In this document: in pieces, positions 17,838 to 26,682 of the stretch
How positions within the stretch are numbered: the first letter of the stretch is position 1
Layout: each line of letters opens with the position of its first letter
Source: Salipiger aestuarii
Lineage (GTDB): Bacteria; Pseudomonadota; Alphaproteobacteria; Rhodobacterales; Rhodobacteraceae
NCBI RefSeq assembly: GCF_003259905.1
Contig: NZ_QLMG01000001.1
Coordinates: 62,001 to 126,000 of the forward strand
Length of the DNA: 64,000 bases
Direction of reading: 5' to 3'
Notes under the pieces: model-generated
The model's input: only the letters and a program-made list of their open reading frames with translations
Told to the model about the DNA's origin: nothing
Databases searched by the model: none
Program-made: the position numbers and the translations under genes

Positions 17838-18305
17838 ATGCCGCAATCGGTCGAGATCGAGCGCAAGTTCCTGGTCGCCAGCCTGCCGGATCTGGCCGGG
17901 GCGCTGTGCGAACCGATCCGACAGGGCTACCTGACGGGTCCCGGCGACAGCGTACAGGTGCGGCTGCGGCGCAAGGGCGCGCGGCATTTCCTGACGGTCA
18001 AGGGGGCGGGGCTGCTGGTCCGGTCCGAACATGAAACCGCGATTTCCGCCGAGGCCTTTGACGCGCTCTGGCCCGCCACCCAGGGACGCCGTCTGGCAAA
18101 GACCCGCTGGACAGGTCGCCTGCCCGGCGGGGCGTTGTTCGAACTGGATGTCTTCGACGACCGGCCGCTGCGCCTTGTCGAGGTCGAATTCGATTCCGAG
18201 GCGGCGGCGCGGGCCTTTCGGCCCCCCGGCTGGTTCGGCACCGAGGTCACTGGCGATCCGGCTTATGCCAATTCGTCGCTTGCGGCATCCGGGCCCGGCA
18301 CCTGA
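17838..18305 (+). CDS. CYTH-domain triphosphatase-like protein
   Basis: 155 residues, one compact CYTH (triphosphate tunnel) domain. The signature EIERKFLV is at residues 6-13, followed by QGYLTGPGDSVQVRLRRKGA with tunnel arginines, LTVKGAG and the acidic strand RLVEVEFDSEAAARAF. Proteins of this size usually hydrolyse inorganic tripolyphosphate with Mg2+; class IV adenylate cyclases share the fold. It lies nine bases downstream of the FAH-family gene and converges with the RTX gene. Tripolyphosphatase is the best guess. Confidence 0.88.
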   Translation: MPQSVEIERKFLVASLPDLAGALCEPIRQGYLTGPGDSVQVRLRRKGARHFLTVKGAGLLVRSEHETAISAEAFDALWPATQGRRLAKTRWTGRLPGGALFELDVFDDRPLRLVEVEFDSEAAARAFRPPGWFGTEVTGDPAYANSSLAASGPGT

Positions 18306-18310
18306 CGCCG

Positions 18311-18334
18311 CAGGACCAGACGCAGGACCAGACG
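18311..18334. repeat. 12-base tandem duplication
   Basis: CAGGACCAGACG occurs twice in direct succession (18311-18322 and 18323-18334) in the 57-base gap between the converging CYTH and RTX genes. Probably replication slippage; no function is suggested. Confidence 0.8.
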
Positions 18335-18362
18335 CGGGGGCATCGGGTGGGGCCGGCTCGGG

Positions 18363-21300
18363 TCAGACGAACAGCACATCGCTGTCCAGCAGATCGGAGG
18401 TGGTCAACCCCAGAAGCATGACCGATCCCGGCCCCCAATCGACGCGCAGGCCCTCGACCGTCTGTTGCAGCGTCAGCGCGCCCATGTCGGTCCGGTCGAC
18501 ATCCAGTTCCAGCACATCCCGGCCGGGTTCGAAATCCGACACCCGGTCGCGCCCGGACCCGGTGTCGAAGACAAACACGTCGACACCGCCACCGCCGGTC
18601 AGCGTGTCGCCGCCCGCGCCGCCCGCCAGCCGGTCCCATCCGGCGCCGCCGGACAGCACGTCGTTCCCGCCCCCGCCAGTCAGCGTGTCGGCCCCCGACG
18701 CGCCGGTCAGGGTGTCGCGCCCCGCGCCGCCCTCGACCAGGTCGTTGCCGATGTTGCCGTGCAGAAGGTCGTTGCCGCCGCCCCCCAGGATCGTGTCATT
18801 GCCCCGCCCGCCGTACACGGTGTCGGCGCCGGATGCGCCGCCCTGGTCGTTGTCTTCGAACAGATCGTCGCCATCGTCCAGAAACACCAGGTCGGGCCCG
18901 TCGCCACCCCGCACCGTGTCGTTGTCGATCCCGCCACGGATCGTGTCGCCGTGGCTGCCGCCGTCGATCAGATCGGCGCCATTGCCGCCGTCGATCAGAT
19001 CGGACCCGGCCTGCCCCTGAAGCGTGTCGGCGCCCGCGCCGCCGATCAGCGTGTCGTTCTGGGCGCCCCCGCGCATCAGGTCATCGCCGTTGCCGCCTTC
19101 CAGCCGGTCGTCCTGCGCGCCGCCCTCAAGCAGGTCGTCGCCCGCTTCGCCGCGCAGCGTGTCGGCGCCGCCCCCCCCGCGCAGTGTGTCGGCGCCCCCC
19201 CCGCCGTTGACAAGGTCGGCGCCGCCCGCGCCCTCAAGTCGGTCGTTCTGCGTGCCGCCATAGAATGTGTCTTCGCCGCCCCCGCCAAACAGGGTATCGC
19301 TGCCCTGACCGCCGACCAGAAAGTCGGCGTCCGCGCCGCCGGCCAGCCAGTCATCCCCGTCGCCGCCGAACATCCTGTCGCGGCCGCCCGCGTCGGCGAG
19401 GCGATCGTTGCCCGCGTTTCCCTGCAGGGTGTCCTGCCCGGTGCCGCCCTGCAACGTGTCATCGCCTGCGCCCCCGTCCAGCGAGTCGTTGCCATCGGCG
19501 GCATCAAGGTGGTCATTGCCGGCGCCGCCCAGCAGCGTATCCGCACCCGTGCCGCCCAGCAGCGTGTCCGCCCCCGCGCCGCCCGAGATCCAGTCGTTGC
19601 CGTTCCATCCGTCAAGCCGGTCGTTCCCGTCCCAGCCATCAAGCTGGTCGTCGCCAAGCGCGCCCAGCAGGGTATCGTCGCCCAGGCCGCCCAGCAGCGT
19701 GTCGTCATCGGCGCCACCATGCAGCCAGTCGCTGCCCTGATTGCCCACCAGGCGGTCGGCGCCATTGTCGCCGTGCAGACGGTCCCAGCCATCGCCGCCG
19801 ATGATCGTGTCCCCGCCGTTGTTGCCGTGGATGGTGTCGGCGCCCGCACGCCCGTCCAGCAGGTTGTTCCCGGCATTGCCGGTCAGCGTGTTTGCCTTGC
19901 TGTTGCCGGCGCCGGTCAGATGGTCGCTGCCGGTCAGGGTCAGCGACGTGCTGGTCTCGTTCCAGTCGGCAAGATCAAAGGACCGGGCCCGTGTGACCGC
20001 CCAGCCCAGCCAGATTTCGCTGGTGGGCAGGCTGGTGGCCATTTCGGCGATGCCGTCGCGGTCGGTGTAGCTGTAGCTTGCGCTGATCTCATGGCCCAGA
20101 TCTTCTTCGCCCAGCACCAAGCTGCGTCCGGTGGCGTTTGGTATCGCCCACCCGTCGCGATACCATTGCACGCCCCCAGACGCGATACCGTCGGCGTCGC
20201 TGACGTTGCCAAGGTCGACCCACAGCGTCGCCCCCTCGATGCGGTTGCCGGTTATCGCCGGGCGTCCGACCGGGCGGGCGTTGTCGACGATGGTGATCGG
20301 CATGCGCAAGACAGGCGACGCATCCGCGAAGGTGATGCCCTGAAGCGTGATGGTCAGCCATGCGGTTTCATTGGTTTCGGACAGGGCATCCGACAACGCC
20401 GTCATGTCGATCGAGACGTTCTGGCCCGTGGTCCCCGACAAGGCCGCATGCGCGCCCGCGCCCGATGCGGCGATGAAATCCCCGGCTCCGGCGGTGCCGG
20501 CGGCGATGTCCCAGCTCCAGCTGAAGGCGGCGTCGGACAGTTGCAGAAAGCTCAGCTGCCAGCTGGCAGTCGTGCCTTCGACAAGCCGCAGCGCGTCAGC
20601 CTTGAAGACGGCGTAGGGGTCGGTTTCCCGCAGGGTGCCGCCCGCAAGCTCGATCGTGGTCGTCGCGCCCATCGCGTCCAGCGCGGCCCGGTCGTAGCTG
20701 CGCGTGTTGCCGGCAAGGTCGGTCACGCGGACCTCGGCGATGCGATAGGCGCCCGGCGCGTTCAGCGTCGATATGGTGAAACCCTGGCCGCTGTAGCCGT
20801 CGTCCCATCCGTCGCTCAGTCCGTAAAGCCCGAGGATCGCGTGGCTTTGCACCGCGGTGCCGTCGCCCGAAATCGCATAGTCCAGCGGCGTTTCAAGCAT
20901 GATCGACAGGCTGGCGACGCCGGAGTCGTCATCGCGCGCGCGCGCGCCGATATAGGTCAGCGCGTCGCCGCCCGTCAGGTCGATGCGGTCGGGGATCGAC
21001 AGCGACAGCAGGTCCGGCGCGACAAGGTCGGGCGTCGCCGCCAGCACGTCAAATCCGGTGGAAAACCCAAGCTCGGCAAGGTCTTGCGCAGTATAGACGC
21101 GCGTGTTGCCCGCGCTGTCGCGCACCGACACGCGCGTGATGTCGTAGTGCCCCGGCGTGTTGATGTCGGAAATCGACAGCGTTTCGCTGGATGTGCCATC
21201 GGTCCAGCTGTCGGTTTCCCCGGACAGGGCGATGATGGAAAAGCTGTCGTGCCCGGTCGTGCCGGTGGCATAGGTCAACGACTGGTCAAGCGTGACGATC

Positions 21301-21863
21301 ACCTGGTCGATGTCCGACGCGGCATCGCTCGCGGCGGCGGTGATGGTCATCGGCGCGGCGCCGGACGACACGTCGGTGCTGGCTGGCAGGCGGAACGCGG
21401 TCAGCATCGGGGCGGTGGTATCGGCCACGGTTCCGGCAAGAACGACCGAGGTGTTGACCCCCATTTCCTTCAGTTCGGTCGGGGAATAGGTGCGGGTGTT
21501 GCCGGAGGTGTCCCGGACGGTCACACGCGTGACGGAATACGCGCCGGGTATGTTAGTCGGGTCTATGCCGAAACTTTCGGTCACGACGCCGTCCGACCAG
21601 CTGTCGGACGCCCCGAACAGGCCGACGAGGGAATAGCTGTCGTACCAGGTCGGGCTGCTGGCAAAGCTGTAGGACAGCGACCCGCTGAACCACACCACCA
21701 CCTGAGCGATGCCGGATGCGTCGTCGCTGGCCCCGGCCGACAGTGTCAGCAGCCCGCCGCTTTCGATCCGGCTCGGGATCGTAAGGAAGCCCAGTTCAGG
21801 AGCGATGAAATCCGGCAAGGTCCCGTTCCCGCGATTGAAGCGAGGTGCGGCGCCGGGCAACAC
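18363..21863 (-). CDS. Large RTX (haemolysin-type calcium-binding) secreted protein
   Basis: 1166 residues, ATG at 21863 with AGGGGG six bases upstream and no N-terminal signal peptide, as expected for type I secretion. Domain order: three tandem Ig-like repeats of about 125 residues (roughly 19-142, 143-265, 266-392), each opening AP-L, with a D/S-rich calcium-like loop and ending in a D-x-GNTR-Y motif; a Calx-beta-like region (about 393-530); an Ig-like segment with GGVQWYRDGWAIPNATGR; then some 430 residues of GGxGxDxLx nonapeptides (about 661-1090). The C-terminus, with DVFVFDTGSGRDRVSDFEPG, ends in the hydrophobic tail DSDVLFV typical of T1SS substrates. No ABC/MFP secretion genes are nearby. 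Adhesin, surface-layer or enzyme-less matrix roles are all possible. Confidence 0.9.
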   Translation of the reverse strand: MLPGAAPRFNRGNGTLPDFIAPELGFLTIPSRIESGGLLTLSAGASDDASGIAQVVVWFSGSLSYSFASSPTWYDSYSLVGLFGASDSWSDGVVTESFGIDPTNIPGAYSVTRVTVRDTSGNTRTYSPTELKEMGVNTSVVLAGTVADTTAPMLTAFRLPASTDVSSGAAPMTITAAASDAASDIDQVIVTLDQSLTYATGTTGHDSFSIIALSGETDSWTDGTSSETLSISDINTPGHYDITRVSVRDSAGNTRVYTAQDLAELGFSTGFDVLAATPDLVAPDLLSLSIPDRIDLTGGDALTYIGARARDDDSGVASLSIMLETPLDYAISGDGTAVQSHAILGLYGLSDGWDDGYSGQGFTISTLNAPGAYRIAEVRVTDLAGNTRSYDRAALDAMGATTTIELAGGTLRETDPYAVFKADALRLVEGTTASWQLSFLQLSDAAFSWSWDIAAGTAGAGDFIAASGAGAHAALSGTTGQNVSIDMTALSDALSETNETAWLTITLQGITFADASPVLRMPITIVDNARPVGRPAITGNRIEGATLWVDLGNVSDADGIASGGVQWYRDGWAIPNATGRSLVLGEEDLGHEISASYSYTDRDGIAEMATSLPTSEIWLGWAVTRARSFDLADWNETSTSLTLTGSDHLTGAGNSKANTLTGNAGNNLLDGRAGADTIHGNNGGDTIIGGDGWDRLHGDNGADRLVGNQGSDWLHGGADDDTLLGGLGDDTLLGALGDDQLDGWDGNDRLDGWNGNDWISGGAGADTLLGGTGADTLLGGAGNDHLDAADGNDSLDGGAGDDTLQGGTGQDTLQGNAGNDRLADAGGRDRMFGGDGDDWLAGGADADFLVGGQGSDTLFGGGGEDTFYGGTQNDRLEGAGGADLVNGGGGADTLRGGGGADTLRGEAGDDLLEGGAQDDRLEGGNGDDLMRGGAQNDTLIGGAGADTLQGQAGSDLIDGGNGADLIDGGSHGDTIRGGIDNDTVRGGDGPDLVFLDDGDDLFEDNDQGGASGADTVYGGRGNDTILGGGGNDLLHGNIGNDLVEGGAGRDTLTGASGADTLTGGGGNDVLSGGAGWDRLAGGAGGDTLTGGGGVDVFVFDTGSGRDRVSDFEPGRDVLELDVDRTDMGALTLQQTVEGLRVDWGPGSVMLLGLTTSDLLDSDVLFV

Positions 21864-22107
21864 ATGGCCAGCCCCCTGCGGACGGCGTCCGCAGGGACGT
21901 ACTGGTGTCGACCGGCCGTCTCCTGGCGTTTGCCGGGATTTTACCTCGGCGGGCTTTTCAGACGTTTAAGGAAACCCCGACAACTGTCGGTATTGCGATC
22001 CTGTCCCTTGCCGGGCGGTGCCATACGACAAGGCCCGTCTGCGGCTTCGCGTCCGGAAGGGTGGCGGCGGGTTTCCTTTGCGCCGCGCATGGTCCATTCT
22101 GCACGGG

Positions 22108-22839
22108 ATGGATGCGCTAACCCTCGCAAGCTGGAACCTGCACCGGGGACAGGGCCGTGACGGGCGGGTCGATCCGGGCCGTATCCTCGGGGCGCTGGAA
22201 ACCGGGCTTGCGCCGGAACGCCCTGATATCGTCGTCCTGCAAGAGGCGGATGACGAAAGCCCCCGTCAGGCGGGGTTTCTGGACATCGCAAGGGTCGAAT
22301 CCGCGACCGGGCTGCGCCGCCTTGAGGGGCATGAATGGGGCCCGCACAGCCACGGGTTTCAGGGCAATGTCGTGCTTGTGTCGCCCGCGCTGCGGGTCAC
22401 GCATGCCCAGCCGCTCGACCTGCCGGGAGTCTGGCCGCGCGGTGCGCTGGTGCTGGATCTGCTCCGCCCAAGGCTGCGCCTTGTCGCCGTGCATCTGTCG
22501 CTGTCGCTGGCGCTGCGGGTGGTGCAGATGCGCACCATCGGGCAGTTCCACGCCCGTCGCCCGGCAATGCCCTTGGTGGTGACGGGCGATCTGAACGAAT
22601 GGCGCCCGTGGAACGGCGCGCCCTTTTCGCGGCGCGTGGCAGGTGTGGCGTTGCATGGCCCGCTGGTGCGCAGCTTTCCCGCCGTTCGCCCCTTGCTGCC
22701 GCTGGATCGGGTGCTGTGCGACGTGCCCGGCGCTGTCACGGAACTGCGCGCCCTGCGGGAGGCGTGTTTTCGCGACGCGTCGGACCATTTGCCGGTTGTC
22801 GCGCAACTGACGCTCAGACCGGAGGCCACATCCGGCTGA
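22108..22839 (+). CDS. Endonuclease/exonuclease/phosphatase-fold protein
   Basis: 243 residues if started at ATG 22108, where the domain begins (LTLASWNLHRG); the frame is open to 22018 and the ribosome site is weak, so the start is uncertain. The fold is the DNase I-like EEP superfamily: SWNLHRG carries the metal-binding asparagine, IVVLQEAD the metal-binding glutamate, VVTGDLNEW the catalytic D-x-N, and DHLPVVAQL the terminal D-H pair. Members cleave nucleic acids, phosphoinositides or sphingomyelin; this compact form is usually annotated only as an endonuclease. No signal peptide. Its 3' end overlaps that of the convergent cytochrome b561 gene by 26 bases. Confidence 0.88.
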   Translation: MDALTLASWNLHRGQGRDGRVDPGRILGALETGLAPERPDIVVLQEADDESPRQAGFLDIARVESATGLRRLEGHEWGPHSHGFQGNVVLVSPALRVTHAQPLDLPGVWPRGALVLDLLRPRLRLVAVHLSLSLALRVVQMRTIGQFHARRPAMPLVVTGDLNEWRPWNGAPFSRRVAGVALHGPLVRSFPAVRPLLPLDRVLCDVPGAVTELRALREACFRDASDHLPVVAQLTLRPEATSG

Positions 22840-23353
22840 AGATCCCGTCCTTTTTCATCAGCCCGTGCAGCGCCGCCGCCCCCGCATGGGCGGTGACAAG
22901 CAGGACCACGACGATCCAGGCCTTGCCGTGAAACGCCTCTGCGGATCTTGCCAGCGCCTCGTTGCGGCCGATCAGCCCGTCGAACAGCGGGTCCCACAGT
23001 TCGATCGGATAAGCCCCGGCCTTGACCCGGACGATGCCGGACAGGGCCATTGCCACAAGCGCCAGATACAGCAGCGCATGCACGGCTTCCGCTGCGAACG
23101 CCTGCAAACGCGGCAGGCTGTCCGGGTGCGGCAGATGCGGCAGAACGGCCCGGATCGCGATGCGCAGCAACACCACCAGAAGGATCACCGGGCCGATGTT
23201 CTTGTGATAGAAAAACAGCGTGTTCTGCACAGCGCGGGGCAGACCGTCCTGCACCATCACCAGACCGGCCGGGATTGTGGTCAGCACCAAAAGCACGGTC
23301 AGCCAGTGCAGCAGGCGCTGGGGCGTTTTGTAACGAGGCTGGGGGCTGTCCAT
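22814..23353 (-). CDS. Cytochrome b561-type membrane protein
   Basis: 179 residues from ATG 23353. It has four membrane helices with well-placed haem-ligand histidines: RLLHWLTVLLVLTTIPAG in helix 1, FFYHKNIGPVILLVVLLRI in helix 2, AVHALLYLALVAMALSG in helix 3 and TAHAGAAALHGLMKKDGIF at the end of helix 4. This is the CybB pattern, a dihaem quinol oxidase that can pass electrons to periplasmic acceptors or oxygen. Homologues are often beside YceI-type periplasmic proteins, but none is here. It diverges from the phosphatidyltransferase gene, and its 3' end overlaps the convergent EEP gene. Confidence 0.93.
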   Translation of the reverse strand: MDSPQPRYKTPQRLLHWLTVLLVLTTIPAGLVMVQDGLPRAVQNTLFFYHKNIGPVILLVVLLRIAIRAVLPHLPHPDSLPRLQAFAAEAVHALLYLALVAMALSGIVRVKAGAYPIELWDPLFDGLIGRNEALARSAEAFHGKAWIVVVLLVTAHAGAAALHGLMKKDGIFSRMWPPV

Positions 23354-23453
23354 GGCGGCTCCTTGCGCGGATGCGATAACGCTAGGGCAGTCCGGGGCGC
23401 GGGTAAACGGCGCTGTGCTTGACAGGGTTCCGTGTCGGCGCATCTGATGGCGC

Positions 23454-24176
23454 ATGCACAGTGCCGAACCCCCATCGCGCCGTCCCGGCCCCGCCCTGCT
23501 GTTCGGAGCCAGCGCGGGGGGGCTGGCGGTCGCTGTGACGCTGGCGTCACGGGCGCTGGCGGACGGGGCCGCGGCACTGGCGCCGGTTCTTGGATTCGTG
23601 CTGGCGTCGGGCATCGCGGCTGTTGCCTTCCTGCAGGGCTGGAAAGCCGCGCGCGTCGGCCCCGCCAACGCGGTGACGCTTGGCCGGCTTGCGCTGGTGT
23701 CGCTGTTCCTTGCGCCCCTGGCGGACCCCGGACTGACACAGGGGGCGACCGGCTGGGGGCTGTTCGCGCTCGCGCTGTTGGCGCTGGCGCTGGACGGCGT
23801 GGATGGCAGCCTGGCCCGGCGCAGCGGGCTTGCAGGCCCATGGGGCGCCCGGTTCGACATGGAGGTGGATGCGCTGTTCGGCCTGATCCTGGCGGCGCTG
23901 GCCTGGCGCAGCGGTGCCGCCGGGGCATGGGTGCTTTCGCTGGGGGCGATGCGCTACCTGTTCGTGCTGTCCGGCCGGGTCTGGCCCCGGCTGACCGCGC
24001 CGCTGCCCGACAGCCTGCGGCGCAAGACCGTTTGCGTGGTGCAGATCGGCACGCTTGCGGCGCTGGTCGCGCCGGTCGCGGTGCCTCCGGGATCGCAATA
24101 CGCGGCGCTGGCGGCGCTGGGCCTGTTGACCTGGTCTTTTGCGGTGGACATCCGCTGGCTGATGCGGCGCCGATGA
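23454..24176 (+). CDS. CDP-alcohol phosphatidyltransferase-family protein
   Basis: 240 residues with six or so hydrophobic segments. It carries the complete active-site signature D-x2-DG-x2-AR-x8-G-x3-D-x3-D: D114, D117, G118, A121, R122, G131, D135 and D139. Such enzymes move a phosphatidyl or related phosphoryl group from a CDP-activated donor to an alcohol in the inner membrane (phosphatidylserine, -choline, -inositol, -glycerol-phosphate synthases). Which alcohol is used cannot be read. Its stop overlaps the next gene's ATG (ATGA), and it begins a long rightward polycistron. As the neighbours encode an LTA-synthase-like enzyme and a UPF0104 membrane protein, a role in an unusual phospho-lipid is a reasonable inference. 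Confidence 0.88.
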   Translation: MHSAEPPSRRPGPALLFGASAGGLAVAVTLASRALADGAAALAPVLGFVLASGIAAVAFLQGWKAARVGPANAVTLGRLALVSLFLAPLADPGLTQGATGWGLFALALLALALDGVDGSLARRSGLAGPWGARFDMEVDALFGLILAALAWRSGAAGAWVLSLGAMRYLFVLSGRVWPRLTAPLPDSLRRKTVCVVQIGTLAALVAPVAVPPGSQYAALAALGLLTWSFAVDIRWLMRRR

Positions 24177-25780
24177 CCGAATTTCGACGGACGGCCAGCC
24201 TTGGCGGCGGGGCGCTGCTGCTTGATCTGGTGCTGATCCAGCCCAGCCATCCCGGCGGGCTGACCGCCGCCGGGTTGACCCTGATGCCGCTTGAGCTGCC
24301 CGTGCTGCTGGGGGGCGCACTGGCGCTGGGGCGACGCGCGCGCGGCTATGCGGCGGGCGTTGCCGTGCTGCTCGTGGTGCTGGTCGCACTGAAACTGGCG
24401 GATCTTGCGGCTCATACGGCATTTGGTCGCGGGTTCGATCCGGTGACCGACCTGAATGTCGTCGATGCGGCGTTCAGGCTGCTGTCGGCCAGCATCGGCG
24501 TGGCGGGCACGTCTGTGCTGGCGGCGCTGACGCTTGGGCTTCTGGCGCTGCTGGGGGCAGGGCTGTTTCTGGGACTGCGGGCCTGGGGGCGCGCGGGGGC
24601 GCGGATCGGCGGGCGGGGCCGGTCTGCCGCCGCCGGCATCGCCGCCGCGTTCGCCGTGCTGTGCGGGGCCGAGATCCGCAGCGCGCTGAACGGATGGCAG
24701 GGCTGGAACCCGCCCGCCGATGCCTTTACCGCGCGCTACGGGGCCGAAAAGCTGCGCAATGGCCTGCGCTCGGGCGCCGCGCTGGCCGCTTTCAAGGCCG
24801 AGGCGGCGACGGATGCCTGGCAGCACCGGCCCGGTGCGCTGAGCGCGCTGAAGGGTCGCGACGTGTCGGTGGTTTTTGTCGAAAGCTATGGACGGGCGGC
24901 GATCGACACCCCGGCCTATGCGCCGCGCCATCTGGCGACCCTCGCCGAGGGGGCGGTGGCGCTGGAGGCGGCGGGCCTGGGCATCAGGTCCGGCTGGCTG
25001 ACCTCGCCCGTGCAGGGAGGGCGCAGCTGGCTGGCCCACGCCACGCTGGCAAGCGGGCTCGGCATCAGTGACCAGCGCCGCTATGGCGCGATGCTCGCCA
25101 GCGACCGTCTGACGCTGTATGACATCGCGGGACGCAGCGGCTATCACACCCGCGTCGTCGCCCCCGCGATCGTGTTGCCTTGGCCCGAAGGGCCGGGTTT
25201 CGGCTTTTCCGAGGTGCTTGCCGCCAGCGATCTGGGCTATGCGGGCCGACCATTCGACTGGGTAACCATGCCAGACCAATACACGTTGGCCACCGCCGAC
25301 AGGCTGGCCCCCGACGGCCCGGTCATGTCCGAAATTGCGCTGATTTCCAGCCACGCGCCATGGACGCCGGTGGCCTCTCTGGTGCCGTGGGACAGCGTTG
25401 GCGATGGCCGTGTGTTCGACGCGATGGCCACGGCGGGGCCAAGCCCGTCCGAGGTTTGGTCCGATCATGACCGTGTGCGCGACCACTACGCGCGGGCGCT
25501 GGACTATTCGGTGCGCACCGTGCTGTCCTGGGCGGCACTGCCGCGCGCGACGCAGCCGCTGCTGGTGGTTCTGGGCGACCACCAGCCTGCGGCCTTCGTG
25601 GCCCGGGGCGCAGGCATGGATGTGCCCGTGCACCTGATTGCGCCGCCCGATGTGCTGGCGTTGTTCGACGACTGGGGATGGACCGACGGGCCGGTTCCCG
25701 CGCCGGCGCTGGCCCCCTGGCCCATGCACGCCTTTCGCGACAGGTTTCTGGACGCGACAAGCCCGGCCGGGACGCCATGA
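24173..25780 (+). CDS. Membrane-anchored alkaline-phosphatase-superfamily protein (sulfatase / LTA-synthase-like)
   Basis: 535 residues. About five N-terminal membrane segments (to about residue 165) precede a periplasmic alkaline-phosphatase-superfamily domain, the architecture of LTA synthases, MdoB and phosphoethanolamine transferases. Catalytic-core landmarks: SVVFVESYGR (metal ligand E237), PVQGGRSWLAHATLASG (likely nucleophile S285), SSHAPWTP (H394) and LLVVLGDHQP (D469, H470). It might transfer a phospho-head-group such as phosphoglycerol or phosphoethanolamine to a glycan or lipid, or hydrolyse a sulfate/phosphate ester; no CxPxR sulfatase motif is present, so a formylglycine sulfatase is excluded. 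Start and stop both overlap the neighbours by four bases. Confidence 0.85.
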   Translation: MTEFRRTASLGGGALLLDLVLIQPSHPGGLTAAGLTLMPLELPVLLGGALALGRRARGYAAGVAVLLVVLVALKLADLAAHTAFGRGFDPVTDLNVVDAAFRLLSASIGVAGTSVLAALTLGLLALLGAGLFLGLRAWGRAGARIGGRGRSAAAGIAAAFAVLCGAEIRSALNGWQGWNPPADAFTARYGAEKLRNGLRSGAALAAFKAEAATDAWQHRPGALSALKGRDVSVVFVESYGRAAIDTPAYAPRHLATLAEGAVALEAAGLGIRSGWLTSPVQGGRSWLAHATLASGLGISDQRRYGAMLASDRLTLYDIAGRSGYHTRVVAPAIVLPWPEGPGFGFSEVLAASDLGYAGRPFDWVTMPDQYTLATADRLAPDGPVMSEIALISSHAPWTPVASLVPWDSVGDGRVFDAMATAGPSPSEVWSDHDRVRDHYARALDYSVRTVLSWAALPRATQPLLVVLGDHQPAAFVARGAGMDVPVHLIAPPDVLALFDDWGWTDGPVPAPALAPWPMHAFRDRFLDATSPAGTP

Positions 25781-26649
25781 CCGTGCTGCGCATGCTTGTA
25801 CCGCTGGCGCTGATCGCGCTGTGCCTGTGGCTGGCGGATGCGGGCGGAGTGATCTTGCGGCTGGCGGGGGCATCGCCGGGCTGGATCGGGACGACCGTGG
25901 TGCTGCTTGGGGGCGTGACCGGACTTTCGGCGCTGCGCTGGCGGCTGACGGCGGGCGCGCTTGGTCTGCCGATGACCCGCCGTGCGGCGCTGGGCGAATA
26001 CTTCATGGCGCAGTTCGTCAATCAGACCCTGCCCGGAGGCGTGCTGGGCGATGCCGCCCGCGCGCAGCGGTCCCGTCAGGGCGGCGCGCTGGCCCCGGCG
26101 GCGCAGGCGGTGGTGATCGAACGGGCGTCGGGGCAGGTGGGTATGGGCGCGGTGCTGGCGCTGGGCCTTGGGCTGTCGGATGTGCCGCTGCCGCGCCTTG
26201 CCTGGACGGCGCTTGTGGTGCTGGCCGCGCTGGCCTTCGCGCTTGCGCTGATCGGCGCGCGCCGCAGCGGCAGTTGGCCAGCGGCCATCCGCGCGACGCT
26301 GCTGCGCCAGTCTGGCCCCCAGGCCGGGCTGTCGCTGGTGATCGCCGCGCTGACCGTTGCGGGTTTTGCCGCCGCCGCCCGCGCCACGGGCACCACTCTG
26401 ACGCTGCCTGAAACGGCGCTGCTGGGGCCGCTGATCCTGACCGCGATGCTGCTACCGGCCTCCGTCGGGGGCTGGGGCTGGCGCGAAGGCGCGGCCTCGG
26501 CGCTGTTTCCGCTGGCGGGCCTTGCCCCCGAGGCCGGTCTTGCCGCCAGCATCGCCTTTGGGCTTGGAACGTTGGCCGCCGCGCTTCCGGGGGCGTTTTT
26601 CCTGCGCCGCCCTCAGGGCGCGCGTACCATTGCCGACCCGCCGAAATAG
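25777..26649 (+). CDS. UPF0104 / lysylphosphatidylglycerol-synthase-TM-region family membrane protein
   Basis: 290 residues with around seven or eight membrane helices. It has the family signature GEYFMAQFVNQTLPGGVLGDAARAQR in the first third and PASVGGWGWREGAASALFPLAG near the end, as in the YbhN/AglD/MprF-flippase family. Members are membrane proteins linked to lipid flipping or polyprenyl-linked sugar transfer. ATG 25777 overlaps the stop of the LTA-synthase-like gene, and the ABC receptor gene begins 33 bases downstream with its own CAGGAG site. With the two preceding genes it could move the lipid product to the outer leaflet, an inference from context. Confidence 0.85.
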   Translation: MTVLRMLVPLALIALCLWLADAGGVILRLAGASPGWIGTTVVLLGGVTGLSALRWRLTAGALGLPMTRRAALGEYFMAQFVNQTLPGGVLGDAARAQRSRQGGALAPAAQAVVIERASGQVGMGAVLALGLGLSDVPLPRLAWTALVVLAALAFALALIGARRSGSWPAAIRATLLRQSGPQAGLSLVIAALTVAGFAAAARATGTTLTLPETALLGPLILTAMLLPASVGGWGWREGAASALFPLAGLAPEAGLAASIAFGLGTLAAALPGAFFLRRPQGARTIADPPK

Positions 26650-26682
26650 CCTATCATCCGGTTTCAGAGCCAGGAGCGCGCC

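Noticed and set aside
18600-19900. Dense short direct repeats that could look like a CRISPR array or satellite
   Set aside because: The period is the 27-base nonapeptide of the RTX calcium-binding domain, the repeats vary and stay in frame, and there are no unique spacers.
18465-22160. 1231-codon open frame on plus, antisense to the RTX gene
   Set aside because: It mirrors the strongly repetitive GGxGxD codons of the RTX gene; the translation has no family resemblance and only low-complexity VAAVA-type sequence.
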